A program made the position numbers and the translations under genes. From contig CM060733.1 of NCBI GenBank assembly GCA_030704615.1, positions 21,202,001 to 21,266,000 on the forward strand: 64,000 nucleotides of DNA, given 5' to 3'. Origin of the DNA: Takakia lepidozioides. Taxonomy: Eukaryota > Streptophyta > Takakiopsida > Takakiales > Takakiaceae. How positions within the stretch are numbered: the first letter of the stretch is position 1; each line of letters begins with the position of its first letter. The notes under the pieces were generated by a model, which saw only the letters and a list, made by a program, of their open reading frames with translations, did not search any database and was not told the DNA's origin. Shown here piece by piece: positions 1 to 12,199 of this stretch.

Positions 1-195
1 CGGCGCCACCTGTACAATAGGCAACTACTATTAGTCCACAAAAGATCGTAAAACAAACAAAGGCATTATATACTACAGCCTTGAATTTGGACAGCATCAC
101 AAAGCAACTGGATACTTACCCCACAATGATAATCTATTGGCTATGTCTGTTACACCCACATAGAAGTCCACATGGATACAGTTCCACAACTTCAC

Positions 196-1596
196 CTATT
201 ACTGGCCACGTTCGTTGTTGCTGAGAGAAGGGGATCACTGGGGGCAAGCTGGCGGCGATGCAGATGGTGAAGATGGGATGGGCCCTCATAGACTGGAGCT
301 CTCCATCGCACTTCAATCTCCGAAGAAAGGCGGCGCATTACAGCAATTATAAGAATGGCCACAGGTATGTTGATCCAAACTGAAGTGCTTGTCACTGCAG
401 AATGGACACAAAAAGAAGTTCAAAAATAGCAAAATCAAATCAATGGCCATATCTGCCATATGACAAAAAAGTAATCACTAAATGAGTCTCCTGATGTGGC
501 CCACTGGCAGCCTGCTGCTAATCCAAAAACAATGGAGGGGAAGTAGTACGGGGATACAGATGATATCCCACAACAGGCCCTGTGGAATCTCAGCATTTCT
601 GTGAGAACCTACGAAGTGTCCAAGGTACTTATTAGGTAGCAGCCACCTCTAGAGTGCTCGGGAGTGAGAGAGGCCAACGGCAGAGGGGAGTAGGAGACAG
701 GAAGGGGGACATGGGAAGTAAGAGCAAAAAACGTGAGGAAGTGAGTATATTTAGGAAGGGTAGGGGTGCATCAAAGTCTTTGAGGAAGGCAGTGAACAGG
801 ATGCATTATAGCCCTCTTGCACAGAGGTTACAAACGTGCCTATGATTCCAGTGCAAGTCATAGAAATGTACTTATGCAACACCCTGCGAACGTTGGCTTG
901 CCATAGCCTTACAGCCATCAACCCTGGGGGAAACTAACCCTCCTGGACCCTTTTGTGGGGTTCACACCCATCAGGGTTCCAGTGTAAGACAGACAGAGAG
1001 AAAGTATAAAGAGGAAACTTTCTAAATCCAGGGGACAAAGCAGATTGACAAATGATTCAATGAAGAGCCTGCAAATGTGGGCGTCAACGCCCACTTCAGA
1101 GACCATCAAACAATAGAATGCTCATGTAGGTAGGCTGCCAGGCACTTCAGGACCTCAAAGCTGTAAGCCTCTGCCAAATAAATATCATCCTGCCCAAAGG
1201 GCCCGTGGGGAACATGAACAAGACAAAGGGAAAGATGTATATCCAATCACTCCCTCCTCCAAAAACACACATGAGACAGGCAGGGCAAGGTTACATGTAC
1301 TCGCTGAAATTGCAAAAGCTGTGATCTCAAAACTTAGTTTAGTAAACTGAGTCATAGGAGCAATATTTCCCAATCAATGGAAACTTACCTGAACCCTAGT
1401 GCCCTAGAGCAGTGCCACATATGTTAGCCCAATAAACAAGAATACTCATGACATCACAGGCCTTGCAGAAACACAAGTTTTAGTCTCAGGTTGAAGACAA
1501 CATACAGGACATTAGATAAGCAAGGCTGATGACACAGATCCCCACAAGAATTGTCCTTCGCTTCACCTCGTCCAGTAAATCTTGCAGTGTCTCCAT
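196..1596 (-). CDS. PXA/PX-domain (sorting-nexin-like) protein, N-terminal exons only
   Basis: Two exons can be joined on the minus strand: 1596-1506 and 394-196. The first starts at METLQDLLDEVKRRT and ends at a GTATGT donor. The second begins after a TTCTGCAG acceptor and ends at an AG|GTGAAG donor. Joined, they read YLMSLTSTSVWINIPVAI, a hydrophobic N-terminal segment that fits plant phox-associated (PXA) proteins with a PX domain, such as the Arabidopsis At2g15900 type. Proteins of that family are membrane-anchored and linked to endosomal sorting. A basic stretch (EVRWR) follows the membrane segment, as in the family. The PXA, PX and C-terminal nexin domains would lie beyond the left edge, so the gene is partial here. 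The start at 1596 gives the short N-terminus usual in the family; an in-frame Met at 1671 is less likely. Identification is from memory of the family. Confidence 0.7.
886..985. repeat. Dispersed repeat, copy 1
   Basis: This stretch, inside the long first intron of the PXA gene, begins GAACGTTGGCTTGCCATAG and matches 53152-53250 over about 100 bp with scattered differences. Both copies continue through CCTTTTGTG and GGTT. Nothing codes in either. It looks like an old dispersed retroposon or MITE fragment. Confidence 0.6.
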
Positions 1597-1872
1597 GGCT
1601 TTGACAGGAAGACGTGATTGTGTTCCTGTTTCTAGTTCTTGTACACATGTGATCTCTCCCTCCCCCAACAACCTCAGTTGTGTCTATGTAGAGCCTTCCA
1701 GTTGTTGATGACCGCCTCACAGTGAACGAATCAATGTCTATCCTTGATCTCCTTTCTTGCTTCTTGCCTGCTCCCTCTGGATTATGAACGTAGTCCACAA
1801 AACAAAGTTCCAGCACACACTTCCCACCCAGTCATATTATCCAGTGACAGTAATCCCAGGAAATGGAACATA

Positions 1873-2719
1873 TCAGTACTTGCCCTGAACATAGACGGTG
1901 CCAACGATGAGAGCCACAATGGCAGCCTGGAAGCCCACATGAGCCCTCATGAGAACTTGACTGCGGTTGAATTTTCCCTGCTTGAAGGAGATCAATCCCG
2001 CTAGTAAAACCCCTGATGTTGCAAGAGCGCCTGCCACATATATCATACAACATATTAGGTGAAACTCCAAATGTGCCCAAAGCCAGAGTGCCTCCTCAAG
2101 AGAAAGAGAGAGAGAGAGTGGACGAGAGTGACAGGGGTTGAGGTTCAATTATTCTCAGAGACAAAAAAGCACCAACAAATTCTAACATAGAAGATGCGAT
2201 TAATAGGATGTTGTCTTTCAATCCAAGATCAAATATGGTACAAAACCGGGAATTAGATAACTGCTGCTACGAGAGTCCATGCAATAAACTGCAATCTAAC
2301 CCTAGAAATGCCAGTGCTAGAATGCTATCTCCTATTGCGAGGAGTGTTTTCGGTATAGGAACAGTAAAGAGTACATTTACAACTTCATACATGGGATATG
2401 GCACAAGAATTTACTCTAATATGCATAATGCTTTGCAATTACACAGATGTCCCCAACCTCGGCCACTGACCCAGTGAGATACAATCCCTGCTCTGTCACA
2501 ATGGCTTGTACTCTTTAAACGGACACTGCTTATATTCTGGGGCATGCACCCATGTTCCCATACAGAAAATAGAGATGTCAATTTCTGAATCCTGAACAGC
2601 GCTGTCAGATGGGAGGGAGAAAGAGAGAGAGAACCAAGTGGAACAAGAGGGTTGCAGTAGTCCTTCTTGAAACCAAACATGTCCTCTGCCTCAATAGCGA
2701 CCAGCTCACTTGACACCAT
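1873..2719 (-). CDS. HIG1-domain (hypoxia-induced, mitochondrial) small protein
   Basis: Exons at 2719-2635 and 2030-1873 join to an 80-residue protein. The splice is TTG|GTTCTC to GGCAG|GCGC. The junction restores NPLVPLGALATSGVLLAGL, the typical start of a plant HIG_1_N domain. It continues through ISFKQGKF, then LMRAHVGFQAAIVALIVGT, giving two hydrophobic segments with the conserved R-A-x-V-x-x-Q between them. HIG1 proteins sit in the mitochondrial inner membrane and act as assembly or stability factors for respiratory complexes. The length is normal for the family. The Met at 2719 is the first in frame after a possible upstream acceptor (TCTCCTGGAAG), so a 5' non-coding exon is plausible. 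The stop lies about 280 bp upstream of the PXA start on the same strand, a compact tandem arrangement. Confidence 0.75.
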
Positions 2720-3170
2720 TGCTCCTTCCAGGAGAAAACAGCGTGGTCTGAACCACAATTTCCTCCAACAATCCAGTACGCAACTACGAGAAAAGATATA
2801 GGGATACCTCAACCAAGTCAAGGTGAAGCTTGGTATCAAAACGTCTTCGGGAGCAAGTTCCTTGTGACACTTGATGCAGGAAACGCGGCTTCGTTGCACT
2901 TCCAAATTAAGCTACTCGAGCAACTAAAGCATGTCACGCTCAAATCTAGTCCGTCTGTCAAAATTACGCCAAGCAATTGGCTCTAGGTTTTGCAATGGCC
3001 TGATAAGACAACCTCTACTCCATTGGATCGATGTAACGGATCACAACAACAAAGAAGCTTCCTTGAGCAAAACCCAACTATCCAAAATCCAAATCTTCCA
3101 TCCGCACCGATTCTCTGCTCCCCCTCTCTCCCTTCTCTCTCTTTCAAGGCAAAGGGAACGAAGAGGCAGA

Positions 3171-3186
3171 TTTTATAGGCCACGTG
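3171..3186 (-). promoter_or_regulatory. Candidate TATA box and G-box upstream of the HIG1-domain gene
   Basis: On the minus strand a CTATAAAA motif (3178-3171) sits directly downstream of a CACGTG G-box (3186-3181). It is followed by a GA-rich leader at 3112-3160. The distance to the chosen ATG (about 450 bp) leaves room for a 5' UTR exon and intron. The motif is visible; its use is inferred. Confidence 0.4.
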
Positions 3187-3249
3187 TACCAAAAGTAGAT
3201 TCATCCCTGGGTAAAACCATGGTTATATCAACACTTTTACGTGTAAAGT

Positions 3250-4530
3250 AAGTTTGTAATTTCAGCTGCTTTGAATTTCAAAGCTCTGGACCCAACGGCC
3301 TTCCAATGCTCCCGCCCTCGGTTTCAGTAAGTACTGCCTGGTCTCTGAAAGGAAGGAAGGAAAGAGTGACAAGCCACACTGCCTACTTACTCAAGCCTCA
3401 CAAACCCAGTCAAACACACCGCTCACACGTACTGCAAGCATCACACATAAAAAGCCTGGGGGCTAATAATATAATGTATCAAGCAATCCTCTTCTTGCAG
3501 ATATTGATCAGCAGATATGAATTTTGGCTTGATGATGTTGTCAATGGTGGGTACTAGTCTGAAAGTGGGCCCTCAAGTGTAGCATGATATAGAGGGAGGA
3601 GTTCACTTCATTGTTACACTATAATTTTCCAGTTTACTAGTAGCCTGATTTGGTGAACTTCAGGCTCCAATTTTAATGCAAGTGTCAAAAGAAATGAAGT
3701 GCACTCAACTCATATGATGCAACAAAATTAGTGAGAATGTGCGGTGAGGAAACTGACCAACAATTGCAAGAAAAAAGCTATTGTGGAAAGCAGAGAGGCT
3801 GTTGATTGGTGGCCATGTGAACCTTTTTGGGGGTTCTTTGTACAAGGAAAAACCCAAGCTTTTCGAGAAACGAGACCGAGGCCCCTTAAGAGGGGGGGCC
3901 CTCATTATGTAAAGCACTCCAACCAACTTAGAGTTGTGATGTGCATAAAAGTCTGGAGTTTGGTGAAGGACCAAAGAAATTTGCTGTGTCCAAAGGGATA
4001 GGATTGTTACATCCTACAAGTGGAGCGCAAGTGTAGCCAGTCTGCGAAGTGTAGTATGATGAGTCATGAAGCAAACGACAAACCAAGTTCTATATCAATG
4101 CGGCAAAGCCAATACATGTATTTTCATGTCTCCAGTTTCTGTGTTCTAATAATCTAGTTACAGTGCGTGGCCTGACACATTAGGATCATACTCAACTGAG
4201 AGGACAGAAATGTATTCTAGAAAGAATGTCGAGGACAGCAGTGGGCATTTATCCAGGGAAACACCTAAGGTATTTGTCCCTTTCATTTTCTAAGATCTTG
4301 GTCGAAGATTGTGTGATTCCTCACAGGATGTCAAATAGACGTATATCACCCATCAAAACAGCCAACCAAGAACACATGTGAGGTTTCTCACATTTGTTGA
4401 GAGCGTTGCCCTTGAATATTTCCACAGGGGCAAATAGAAGCTACTGGGTCGTTGCCAAGCTGCTGTAGAGTCCTGCATTGCTGCTTCATCTCTTCCCAGT
4501 TCAGCCGAGGAATCTTCATAGCAGCCCGAC
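3250..4530. other. Intergenic, nothing supported
   Basis: Short open frames on both strands carry no recognisable domain, splice pattern or codon continuity. The stretch lies between the HIG1 promoter and the 3' end of XTH copy 1. Confidence 0.5.
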
Positions 4531-4533
4531 TTT

Positions 4534-6322
4534 CTAGAGGGTGTTTTCAACACATTCGGGTGGCTGTGTCGGGAAACGCTTTGAATCCCAGCAGTAGTCG
4601 TAAACAAGATAGTTGCTGCGCACCCAGCTTAATTGGGTGATCTGATGATTGGCCAGCGACTGGTATGTTGATTGCTCCCACCAGGGGTTGGACGCACCTG
4701 TGCAGTTTGATGTGTCCCCCCCCACCACCTGGCATGCATCCACCCCGAATCCCTCGTACGAAGCCACAAATGGTGCCTCTGTCCAATTAAGCTTTACGAA
4801 ACCTCCCTGCGTGGCCCACTGATCACCATTCCACAGACTTGTGTAGATTCCCATGGGCTGGCTGTTCGGGTAGGGAACGCCTATAGCTTCGTTGTTCTTA
4901 AACACACGGATTGGGATCGAGTCTATCATAAAGCTGCAGGGAAGCACAGATCGAAATAGTCAGAATATATTGAACCGCCTTCATCATAAGTTATGAAAAG
5001 CAGCTTGATGTGTCTGAAACTCGAACAACATACTCTGAATCTGAGATAATAGAGGAGATGAAATAGAGCCATTTGAACCCAACACGCAGTCTCTGTAACG
5101 GGGTTGTCGTGCTTTGAGCTAGCGCTTTCTGAGTGCAGAACGCGGGGGGCTTAAAAATCGCACTGGTCACTCTTCTGGCTTTTGAAAGGGGTAGCTAGCG
5201 TCCCTGGGGAAAGTGTGCCTTCAAGGCCTGACAAGAATGCGCATACTGAGCCGTTACTCATCAAAATTTCCACGTTAGATAGAAAACAAATGAGATGATG
5301 ACAGATTGGTGCGGTGATATATGTAGCCCGACACTTTGGTTTTGAACGATTTTGTCAAGTGCTGCAAGAAAACTTACATAACCTGCTGCTTGTTCCACAG
5401 CACGGAATATCGGTGGAAGTCCTCCGTGGGGTCAAACCATAAGCTGATGCGCTGCTCCCGGTTCCCAGTTCCATGGGCATATACATTAGTCTGCAGAAGG
5501 TAAGGCTGCCCGGTAACGTTTCCCAGAAACTCGAAGTCTAGCTCATCATGGAACGTTGTTTCTGACGACATCTGCACATCCTCCCAAGACATGCAACACT
5601 CCGTTAAATTATCATCTCCAGTGAGATGAACTTGACGACACTGCAGACAGTTTGCTAATGGAAAGGAACAGTTCTCACTTCTACATGCTATCAATCTGCG
5701 GAGACAACTGAGAGAAACGAAAGCTTACTACTGTGTAATCCATCGATGCGACAGTACGCTTGCGTCTGACTACTGGCACTAGGTCGTCAAAAACTTGAAA
5801 TGGTGCGTGGTCAAGATCTACTCAGTGCACTCGCGCATGAAGAGGAACTCACGTAATATGCTGTGACAGTACCAGCCGAATTGCCCGGGACTAGCTTGAT
5901 TCCCATGCCAATACTGCCAAACAGATACTGGTTCTTTGATGTGAACCCCGAAGCTGCAGAACAAAACTACACACAATGTCAGCAATAACTCAACTATCGG
6001 AGACTAGCTTTCCACGCAGATCGATATGTACAGCGAAGAGTCATCGATATCTAATTTTTTTTGGTCGAACAGGATGCTATGCGTATGAATTTAAAAGGGC
6101 GAGAGAAACATTACCAGATTGTTGGTCGAGGACAAGCTGAACTTGCTGGCCATTATTAAGAATCCTCGCATGGTTACCATCTGACGTTGTCATGTAGTTG
6201 TCACTGAAGCTCGAGCCGGCACATGCACTGGAAGCTACCATAGCCAGGCATACTGCCAAAAACAAAGGTGTCATGCTAAACACCTTCCGTTGAATTTGCG
6301 CGTCGTCGCCTGTGGAGTTCAT
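4534..6322 (-). CDS. XTH: Xyloglucan endotransglucosylase/hydrolase, copy 1
   Basis: Four exons (6322-6115, 5953-5853, 5571-5378, 4933-4534) encode a secreted GH16 enzyme of about 300 residues that cuts and rejoins xyloglucan in the cell wall. Residues about 17-35 form a signal peptide ([19 protein letters not shown]). The catalytic motif [11 protein letters not shown] starts at about residue 111; Glu113 would be the nucleophile and Glu117 the acid/base. Family members usually have Ile rather than Leu inside this motif. The next residues form the conserved N-glycosylation site (NVT). [14 protein letters not shown] and the C-terminal XET_C domain with paired cysteines follow. All introns are GT-AG with phases 1, 0 and 2, identical to copy 2. 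The start at 6322 was chosen because copy 2 aligns to it (both begin MN and reach the signal core after about 16 residues); Met codons at 6385 and 6274 are alternatives. Confidence 0.93.
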
Positions 6323-6399
6323 GCTGCTTATTGAGGGGTGCAAGAAGTCAGGATTCCACACAGGAAAATGAGCTGAAGTTTTCACCTAATTTTTTGTAT

Positions 6400-8210
6400 C
6401 GAGAGAGAGTGTGAGAGACAGGTTTCTTACCTTCCTTTATCTGTCAAGAGGAATAGAGAGGGAGAGACAGAGAGCACCCAAATGTCGTTATCTTCGGAGG
6501 CCGAAGATCAATAGAAGCTAGGGTGGGAAAGAATATTTTTGATGTGATCTACAGCTTCGAAGCAGACAGACTCAGATGGGCGTGCTTGGAGAATGACAGC
6601 GAGTCTGAGTGCTCAATGAGATGCTGTTTACAAAAGCGAGTGGGCCTTATGCAGAGTTATACAATGGAAGCCGTTGCCTAGTTGTGTAGTACGCAGATCA
6701 CCATCATACGTGCCGTGTACAGCTAGCCTGTACTCTGCAACATGTACCATAATCCCATTACTCTCTGCTGGCCCTCAAGTTGATGACGCCCAAATGATGA
6801 TGACCGTTTATGTAAAACCCACACAAACATCAAGACTCTGGAAAATGATACATCAGGAGACTGGTCAGTTGCATCCGATAAAAGCAGAACTTGGGTCGAA
6901 ACCGACATATATGAGGCAGCGTGGCATAATAGTACCAAAGCCCCAGTGCATCAATCACTTACTATGAGATGTACCAGTAGATGAATATGTGTACCCCCTT
7001 GTACAGCCCACACCAGTTGTTCACAACTGGCTCACAGGTGGATTTTGACGCAAAAGAAAATCTAGGAACGTTGCCTTCAAGAGCTGGCCCTGTCAGATTC
7101 TTGCATTTGGCACATCATACCTTGGTAAGCTTCCAAAAGGGGCTTATTAACCAACCTTAAAGTGGTTTCCCCTAGCATAAACTTAAAGAATGTTGCTTAG
7201 GCAGATGGATTTTCTCTGTTCGGGATACTTATGGGTAGAACAGAAAGACAAAGAAAGAAATGGGTCTGAATGGATCCATACAATGTATCCAACTTCAAAG
7301 TTTCTGGCAATTACCTGGGATTCTGAAGGTATGTTTCAACTTTCTACAGTTGTATTGAATGTATGAGGGCCGAGGGTTTAGTTTAGTCACTGTGCCGCGT
7401 CCTTGTACTTTCATAGCAGTTCTGTTGCCAGATTGACAGCACCACGAAACTTCAGTGCAACAGTTGCGGAAATCCTGCTGAGCTGCATTGAAGCTTTGAC
7501 TGTGGCATATGGCGCGTAGGGGGTCGTCTTAGTCAAACTTACAATAAACGTCTCTTTTTTTCATGATGTTGGGTTGTATTTTGTTGCTTTGTCCCGTGCA
7601 GCCCCCTACTCAGTTCTTGACACATTTCGAGGCTTTTGCTTGAAGACTTAGAATCAAAAGATGTAGTACAAGGTTGGCAAGAGCTCATGAAGTGTGATTA
7701 TGCAGCGTGATTGAAGGAATAGCAGCGCGCCAGCAATTTCATTACTTGATGAAGCAGCCTTGAAGCACAATCTGCAGAGATTTGTTCCATTCAGTGCCGT
7801 ATGTTGGTATGCGAGAAAAATATCTGACTGAACATTACTGTAGCATTTATAGCTCTGGCTTTGATGACAATCGGCGATGACAGCCACGCGAGGGTGGCAT
7901 GTTTAGGCCTCGGCAAGTGTTGTCACATTCCTTTTTCGCCGGTATGTAACTTAAAAGAGGGACCTCCGAAGTCCGTTGCCACTGTGACATTCATTCAAGA
8001 GCCAGAGTTTTCTGACGAATCTGAGAAAGGACTAGCTATGGGAACAAGAGGTCAAACCATAGGAATATAAGGAACATGTGAAGTCACAGGGTCCAAGGTG
8101 ATGCATGGCTTCATTGCATCAAGTCTGGACGTCTGGACTCTGGACAGCAGATTATGAATGTGGAAAGCTGCAGACAAAGGTTACTAAGGGTGATCAGCTC
8201 AAGACCCATT
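6400..8210. other. Intergenic and XTH copy 1 upstream region
   Basis: No coding region, RNA gene or recognisable transposon was found. A GA-rich stretch at about 6400-6470 lies just upstream of the XTH start and may be its leader, with a possible 5' UTR donor. Beyond that I see only unique-looking non-coding sequence. Confidence 0.45.
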
Positions 8211-8214
8211 CCCT

Positions 8215-8440
8215 AGGCAGCAGCTGGTAGCCCAGTTGGATTGCCCACTGGTTTGGGGCTCAAGTAAGTACTGCTACCTTGTGTGCTATGATCCGGTGGG
8301 TATCTCCGGTATGCTTCATTACTTATATATATGAAAGGGGGTTAGATTTAGCCCTCCTGAGTCCTCAGTTCTGAAAGGGCCTGGTTTGTGAGCTGTCGCT
8401 CCCAAGTTTTCTTCTTCTATTTTCAAAAATGGGGACGGTT
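8215..8440 (+). repeat. Degenerate tRNA-derived SINE copy
   Basis: The 5' part contains TGGTAGCCCAGTTGGATTGC, like a tRNA box A. The 3' part contains GGGCCTGGTTTGTGAGCTG then TCGCTCCC, shared with the better copy at 17691-17933. The middle is diverged. Confidence 0.5.
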
Positions 8441-8945
8441 CCTTTTTTTTCCCTCAAATGAGACCTTGGAGCGACTACTACTTACAATTCAGGCCCTTGA
8501 GGAGCGGGATAAATGAACCCCCTTTCACATAAGCCATTGGAGGCACAAGAGGGAAATGTCACCCCTAGTCACCCGGACAGAGTAGCAGGATTTGATTTTT
8601 AGAATGAAGGAGAAAAAAAGGGGAGGAAGGACAATGAAAACTAACAGGACAACGAGAAAAATATCCTTTTAAAGGGATCCACTACCCTGAATTCGTGCGC
8701 GGAGACAACAGCAGTAGTTAGAAGTCTATACAAACCCATGCTCAAAGATAGTTCTCACCGCAAAACCCAAGAGGCTTGCGCTCGCTAACCAAATTTTTGC
8801 CAGTGTCCAGACATGGCGGAAATACTAAATCCTGATAGAAACGCCTCGCGGGACTATAACAGCTCACACACAAGCATAGGAATGGCATCATCACAAATAA
8901 GAAAGAGGACATCTTGCTTAACGCAGACGGCAGTTTGGCACACAA

Positions 8946-9140
8946 TCATTTCTTCGCCTTGGGAGCTGAAGACTGTGCAGGCCCCGTAGCTGCCTTCTTG
9001 GCCGTCTTCTCCTGCAGCGCTTTGGCATCCCGCTCCCGCCGTTGCTCGGGAGTCAATCCATCATCCTTGGATTTGGGCCCCTTCCCCGACCTCGTCGCTG
9101 CCCTCTCCCTATCCGTCTCCCTCCGATTCCCCCTCGTCAT
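8946..9140 (-). CDS. SERF-like small basic protein (4F5 domain)
   Basis: A 64-residue intronless frame begins MTRGNRRETDRERAATRSGK and continues with KSKDDGLTPEQRRERDAKAL, ending in a Lys/Ala-rich tail (APKAKK). This is the layout of the 4F5 / small EDRK-rich factor family: an MTRGNQRE-like start, a basic charged helix and a lysine-rich C-terminus. Animal members promote aggregation of amyloid proteins; the plant role is not settled. The open frame extends upstream to 9227, but the Met at 9140 is chosen because it gives the family's exact N-terminus. A possible TATA (TTTATAAAG on the minus strand) lies near 9385-9393. Confidence 0.82.
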   Translation of the reverse strand: MTRGNRRETDRERAATRSGKGPKSKDDGLTPEQRRERDAKALQEKTAKKAATGPAQSSAPKAKK

Positions 9141-9399
9141 AAACCTTCCTTCCTCGCGATCTGTGCCGAGCTTCCTCCACAGATCCTCCCGATCTCTGCC
9201 CACCCAACAACACTCTCGATGCTCCACACTCTTCCTTCCCGTTTCGTAAGTGTCTGAATTGCTGTCAATGTTGTAGTGTTACTAAGATCCCTTTTTAAAG
9301 GGCTACTTTCCCACCCCAAAAGATAAAAAAGAGCTTTATGGCCCCACCGGGGTTGTTTTCCCCCTTCGGCTTCATACTTCATACCCTTTATAAATAAAA

Positions 9400-10390
9400 T
9401 AGATAAAGGAAGAAAGAGAAAAACAAAGAAGACGAAAGATATCTGTATGTGTTTTTTTGTTACTCCCATCCAGGTTTGACTCTATTTCTAGGTCACCAAA
9501 CATGTGGTTATGTGTTCAACATGTGTGGCGATCAGTTTATCAATACAAGTTCAGGGATGTGTCCTCTTTGGTGAGCATTCATCAGATGTTAATATTGACA
9601 TGTTGTCTTTATGGCCTGCCTACTTTGTAAGACGTTCACAGTTATTGGTTATTACGCATTTCAAGGGCCCTCAGTTTTACTCCTCAACTACCTGCTAGAT
9701 TTCTTCTTGCTACGTTCGTCAGAAAAATTGGACTTTGTATCATCTTCACTTGGCATAGCAAAACTCATACTTCTCAATTTAGTGACCATGTTCAAGGTAC
9801 TCGCTAGACATCACACATCCTCTTGGAATTACTAAAGAAGAGATCGTGCCACAATGAAGAGAATGTGATAAACAGGAACGAAGATTCCAATGTCGTGAAG
9901 ATTATAGAAATCTCGGTAGTTCAGAATAAGGTACAGTTTCACAAACAGCAACAATTCACTGCAACCACGAAGCGAACTGTTGGTGGAAAAGTTTACAAAG
10001 CAAATGCATGAATTTACAAGGGCGTATTTGCAAATTTATTGGATTTATGAGTAGATGGGTAAGGTTGCATGAAGCCCCCCACCGCATCAAACAATCCCAG
10101 CTGATACAACAGTGGTCTCCCAGTTTTCAAATGAAGATCTTTCCGATTACAACATGGCACATGTCCGATTGCAGAACACTCACAGTGAGCAGAAGGTGCG
10201 TTATTGGTTCTCAATATACGAGGTCAAATTATATGCACACTTACAGCACTAAGAACCATTTGAGGGAGTTTCACAGGGATGGCCAAAATGGCAACTACAG
10301 ATAAAAGCAGATCAGAGCTTCGCAATGGAGCACTCCATGAACAAGAACGAGGATCCCATCACTTGTAGGACTGTCGCAAATTGAATGAAT
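9400..10390. other. Intergenic, nothing supported
   Basis: Several overlapping short open frames on the plus strand (9504-10304) show no domain or splice structure. I regard the stretch as non-coding space between the SERF-like promoter and the 3' end of XTH copy 2. Confidence 0.45.
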
Positions 10391-10401
10391 CAGAGAACTG
10401 T

Positions 10402-11937
10402 TTACAAGGGATTATAAGCACACTCGATTGGCACAGTAGGGAATCGCTTCCTGTCCGCGCAGTAGTTGTAGATGAGGTAATGTCTGCGGACCCAGCTGAG
10501 CTGATTGACCTGATGAGGCGTCGCCTTTGACTGGTATACTGCGGATTGCGCCCAGACGCTTGATGTGCAGCTACCTATATTGTTGCCGACAACAGGGCAA
10601 CCATTCACTGTAAAGTCTGTGTATGTAGCAATGAATGGAGCGTAAGTCCAGTTGAGCTTGACTGCCCCACCCTGCGTGGCCCATTGATCTCCGTTCCACA
10701 GGCTGGTGAATACTCCCATGGGCTGGCTGTTAGGGTAGGCCACGCCCAATGTCTCCAAATTCTTGTACATCCGAATTGGGATGTTGTCCACGAGAAAACT
10801 GCAAACACAATCAAAGGAAAAAAAATATCATTGCAAGTACAGGCCGAGGAAGCTAAACCACTACTACAGTTCTAATTTCCTTTCCGACTCAATGCCACAT
10901 GCCACATGCTCCATTTGGGCAAAGACCACCAAGTCGGCTGGCAAAACGAAGTGGTCATCAATTCTCAGAGGAAATATACAGATAACCAGTACAAGGACAC
11001 CAGAAAAGCATTGTCGTACTGGGGTAGATGCAAAACCACCTCGCAGTACTGGTGAAGGAGCTTACATGACTTGGTCCCTCTTCCAGGAGACTGAGTATCT
11101 GTGGAAGGCCGCAGTCGGGTCGAACCAAAGGGAGATGCGCTGCTCCCGATTCCCGACACCTTGAGCGAATACATTGGTCTGGAGTATGTATGGTTGTCCG
11201 CTTACATTTCCTAGGAACTCAAAATCGAGCTCGTCATGGTTCGCAGTTAAGGAGGACAACTGCACGTCGACAGACACGTAAAGTGCTTAATATACCACCC
11301 TTGAATGGACAATATGCTGATGTCTCAGATCGTTGCTAGCTACTCAAAGACAACAGCAGCAAGAAAAAGAAATCCACTTTTTTCTTACCGTCTGTAAACT
11401 AAATATTCACAGAACACAAAACGACGAACAAGCAAGACCAGAACCGTACATAGAGAGACGTCACTGTGCCTGCTGAGTTGCCCGGAACTAGTTTGACGCT
11501 CATACCAATATCCCCAAACAGGTATCTGCTGTTGGATTGAAATCCTGACGCTGCACATTTTCAAGAACGAGATTGTCAGTCCCAAACATATGACGGCTAC
11601 AGCTGTTAGGCCGATGATGCAAAGATGAGAAGATCAAAACAATTGGGAAAACAATGTCCACTGAATCCGACCGCGACAAACACTGCCGCTAGGACACCGC
11701 AAGCGTACCAGATTGTTGATCAAGGACCAGCTGCACTTGCTGACCGTTGTTCAGAATCCTGGCGTGATTGTTATCCGAAGTAGTCTGATAAGTCTGAAAA
11801 AAGCTCGTTGGAGCAACAACTTTCGAAGCACGTCGCGCATCAGTGACTCCAGCGGCCATTGTCAAGCATACTACAAGCACAAGGACCGAAGTATTCCATC
11901 GCTTACCAAGCTCCTGCTTGAATTTACACTGATTCAT
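10402..11937 (-). CDS. XTH: Xyloglucan endotransglucosylase/hydrolase, copy 2
   Basis: Four exons (11937-11709, 11550-11450, 11259-11066, 10798-10402) encode about 306 residues. Exons 2 and 3 are 101 and 194 nt, the same as in copy 1, and all junction phases match, so this is a tandem paralogue. The signal peptide core is [14 protein letters not shown]. The catalytic motif [11 protein letters not shown] starts at about residue 118 (nucleophile Glu120, acid/base Glu124), followed by an NVS glycosylation site. The C-terminal domain keeps [12 protein letters not shown] and [11 protein letters not shown]. The second copy has a longer basic linker after the signal peptide ([12 protein letters not shown]). 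The frame is intact and it should be a secreted wall enzyme like its neighbour. Confidence 0.93.
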
Positions 11938-12178
11938 ATTGCAGAACTTTACAACTGCTGCTAGCGGATTACCGAGCTGTAGTCTTCAACCCAAACTTCG
12001 TAGCAATGCTATTATACGTTCCAAATTCCAAGACTTCCAGCAGCAGGACCCAAGTAAAGCGCCCAGTGTGCTAGACTTCCGAATGAGCAGGGGAATAGCG
12101 AGCTACACTCCACGAAATGCGTCGGTGGACTGAGATGGGGAGTTGGGGAGTGGCGCATGCTCTGAGGGGTGGTGGTCA

Positions 12179-12186
12179 ATATATAG
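12179..12186 (-). promoter_or_regulatory. Candidate TATA box for XTH copy 2
   Basis: CTATATAT on the minus strand lies about 245 bp upstream of the XTH copy 2 start codon. It is the best TATA-like match in that stretch. The position fits a leader of about 200 nt, but no other evidence supports its use. Confidence 0.3.
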
Positions 12187-12199
12187 ATATAAAGCAATG

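Noticed and set aside
3744-4001. 85-residue plus-strand frame
   Set aside because: No domain, no splice partner, and composition no better than chance for this region.
8742-8945. Minus-strand 67-residue frame with a hydrophobic stretch downstream of the SERF-like gene
   Set aside because: It lies in the likely 3' UTR of the SERF-like gene and has no recognised homology.
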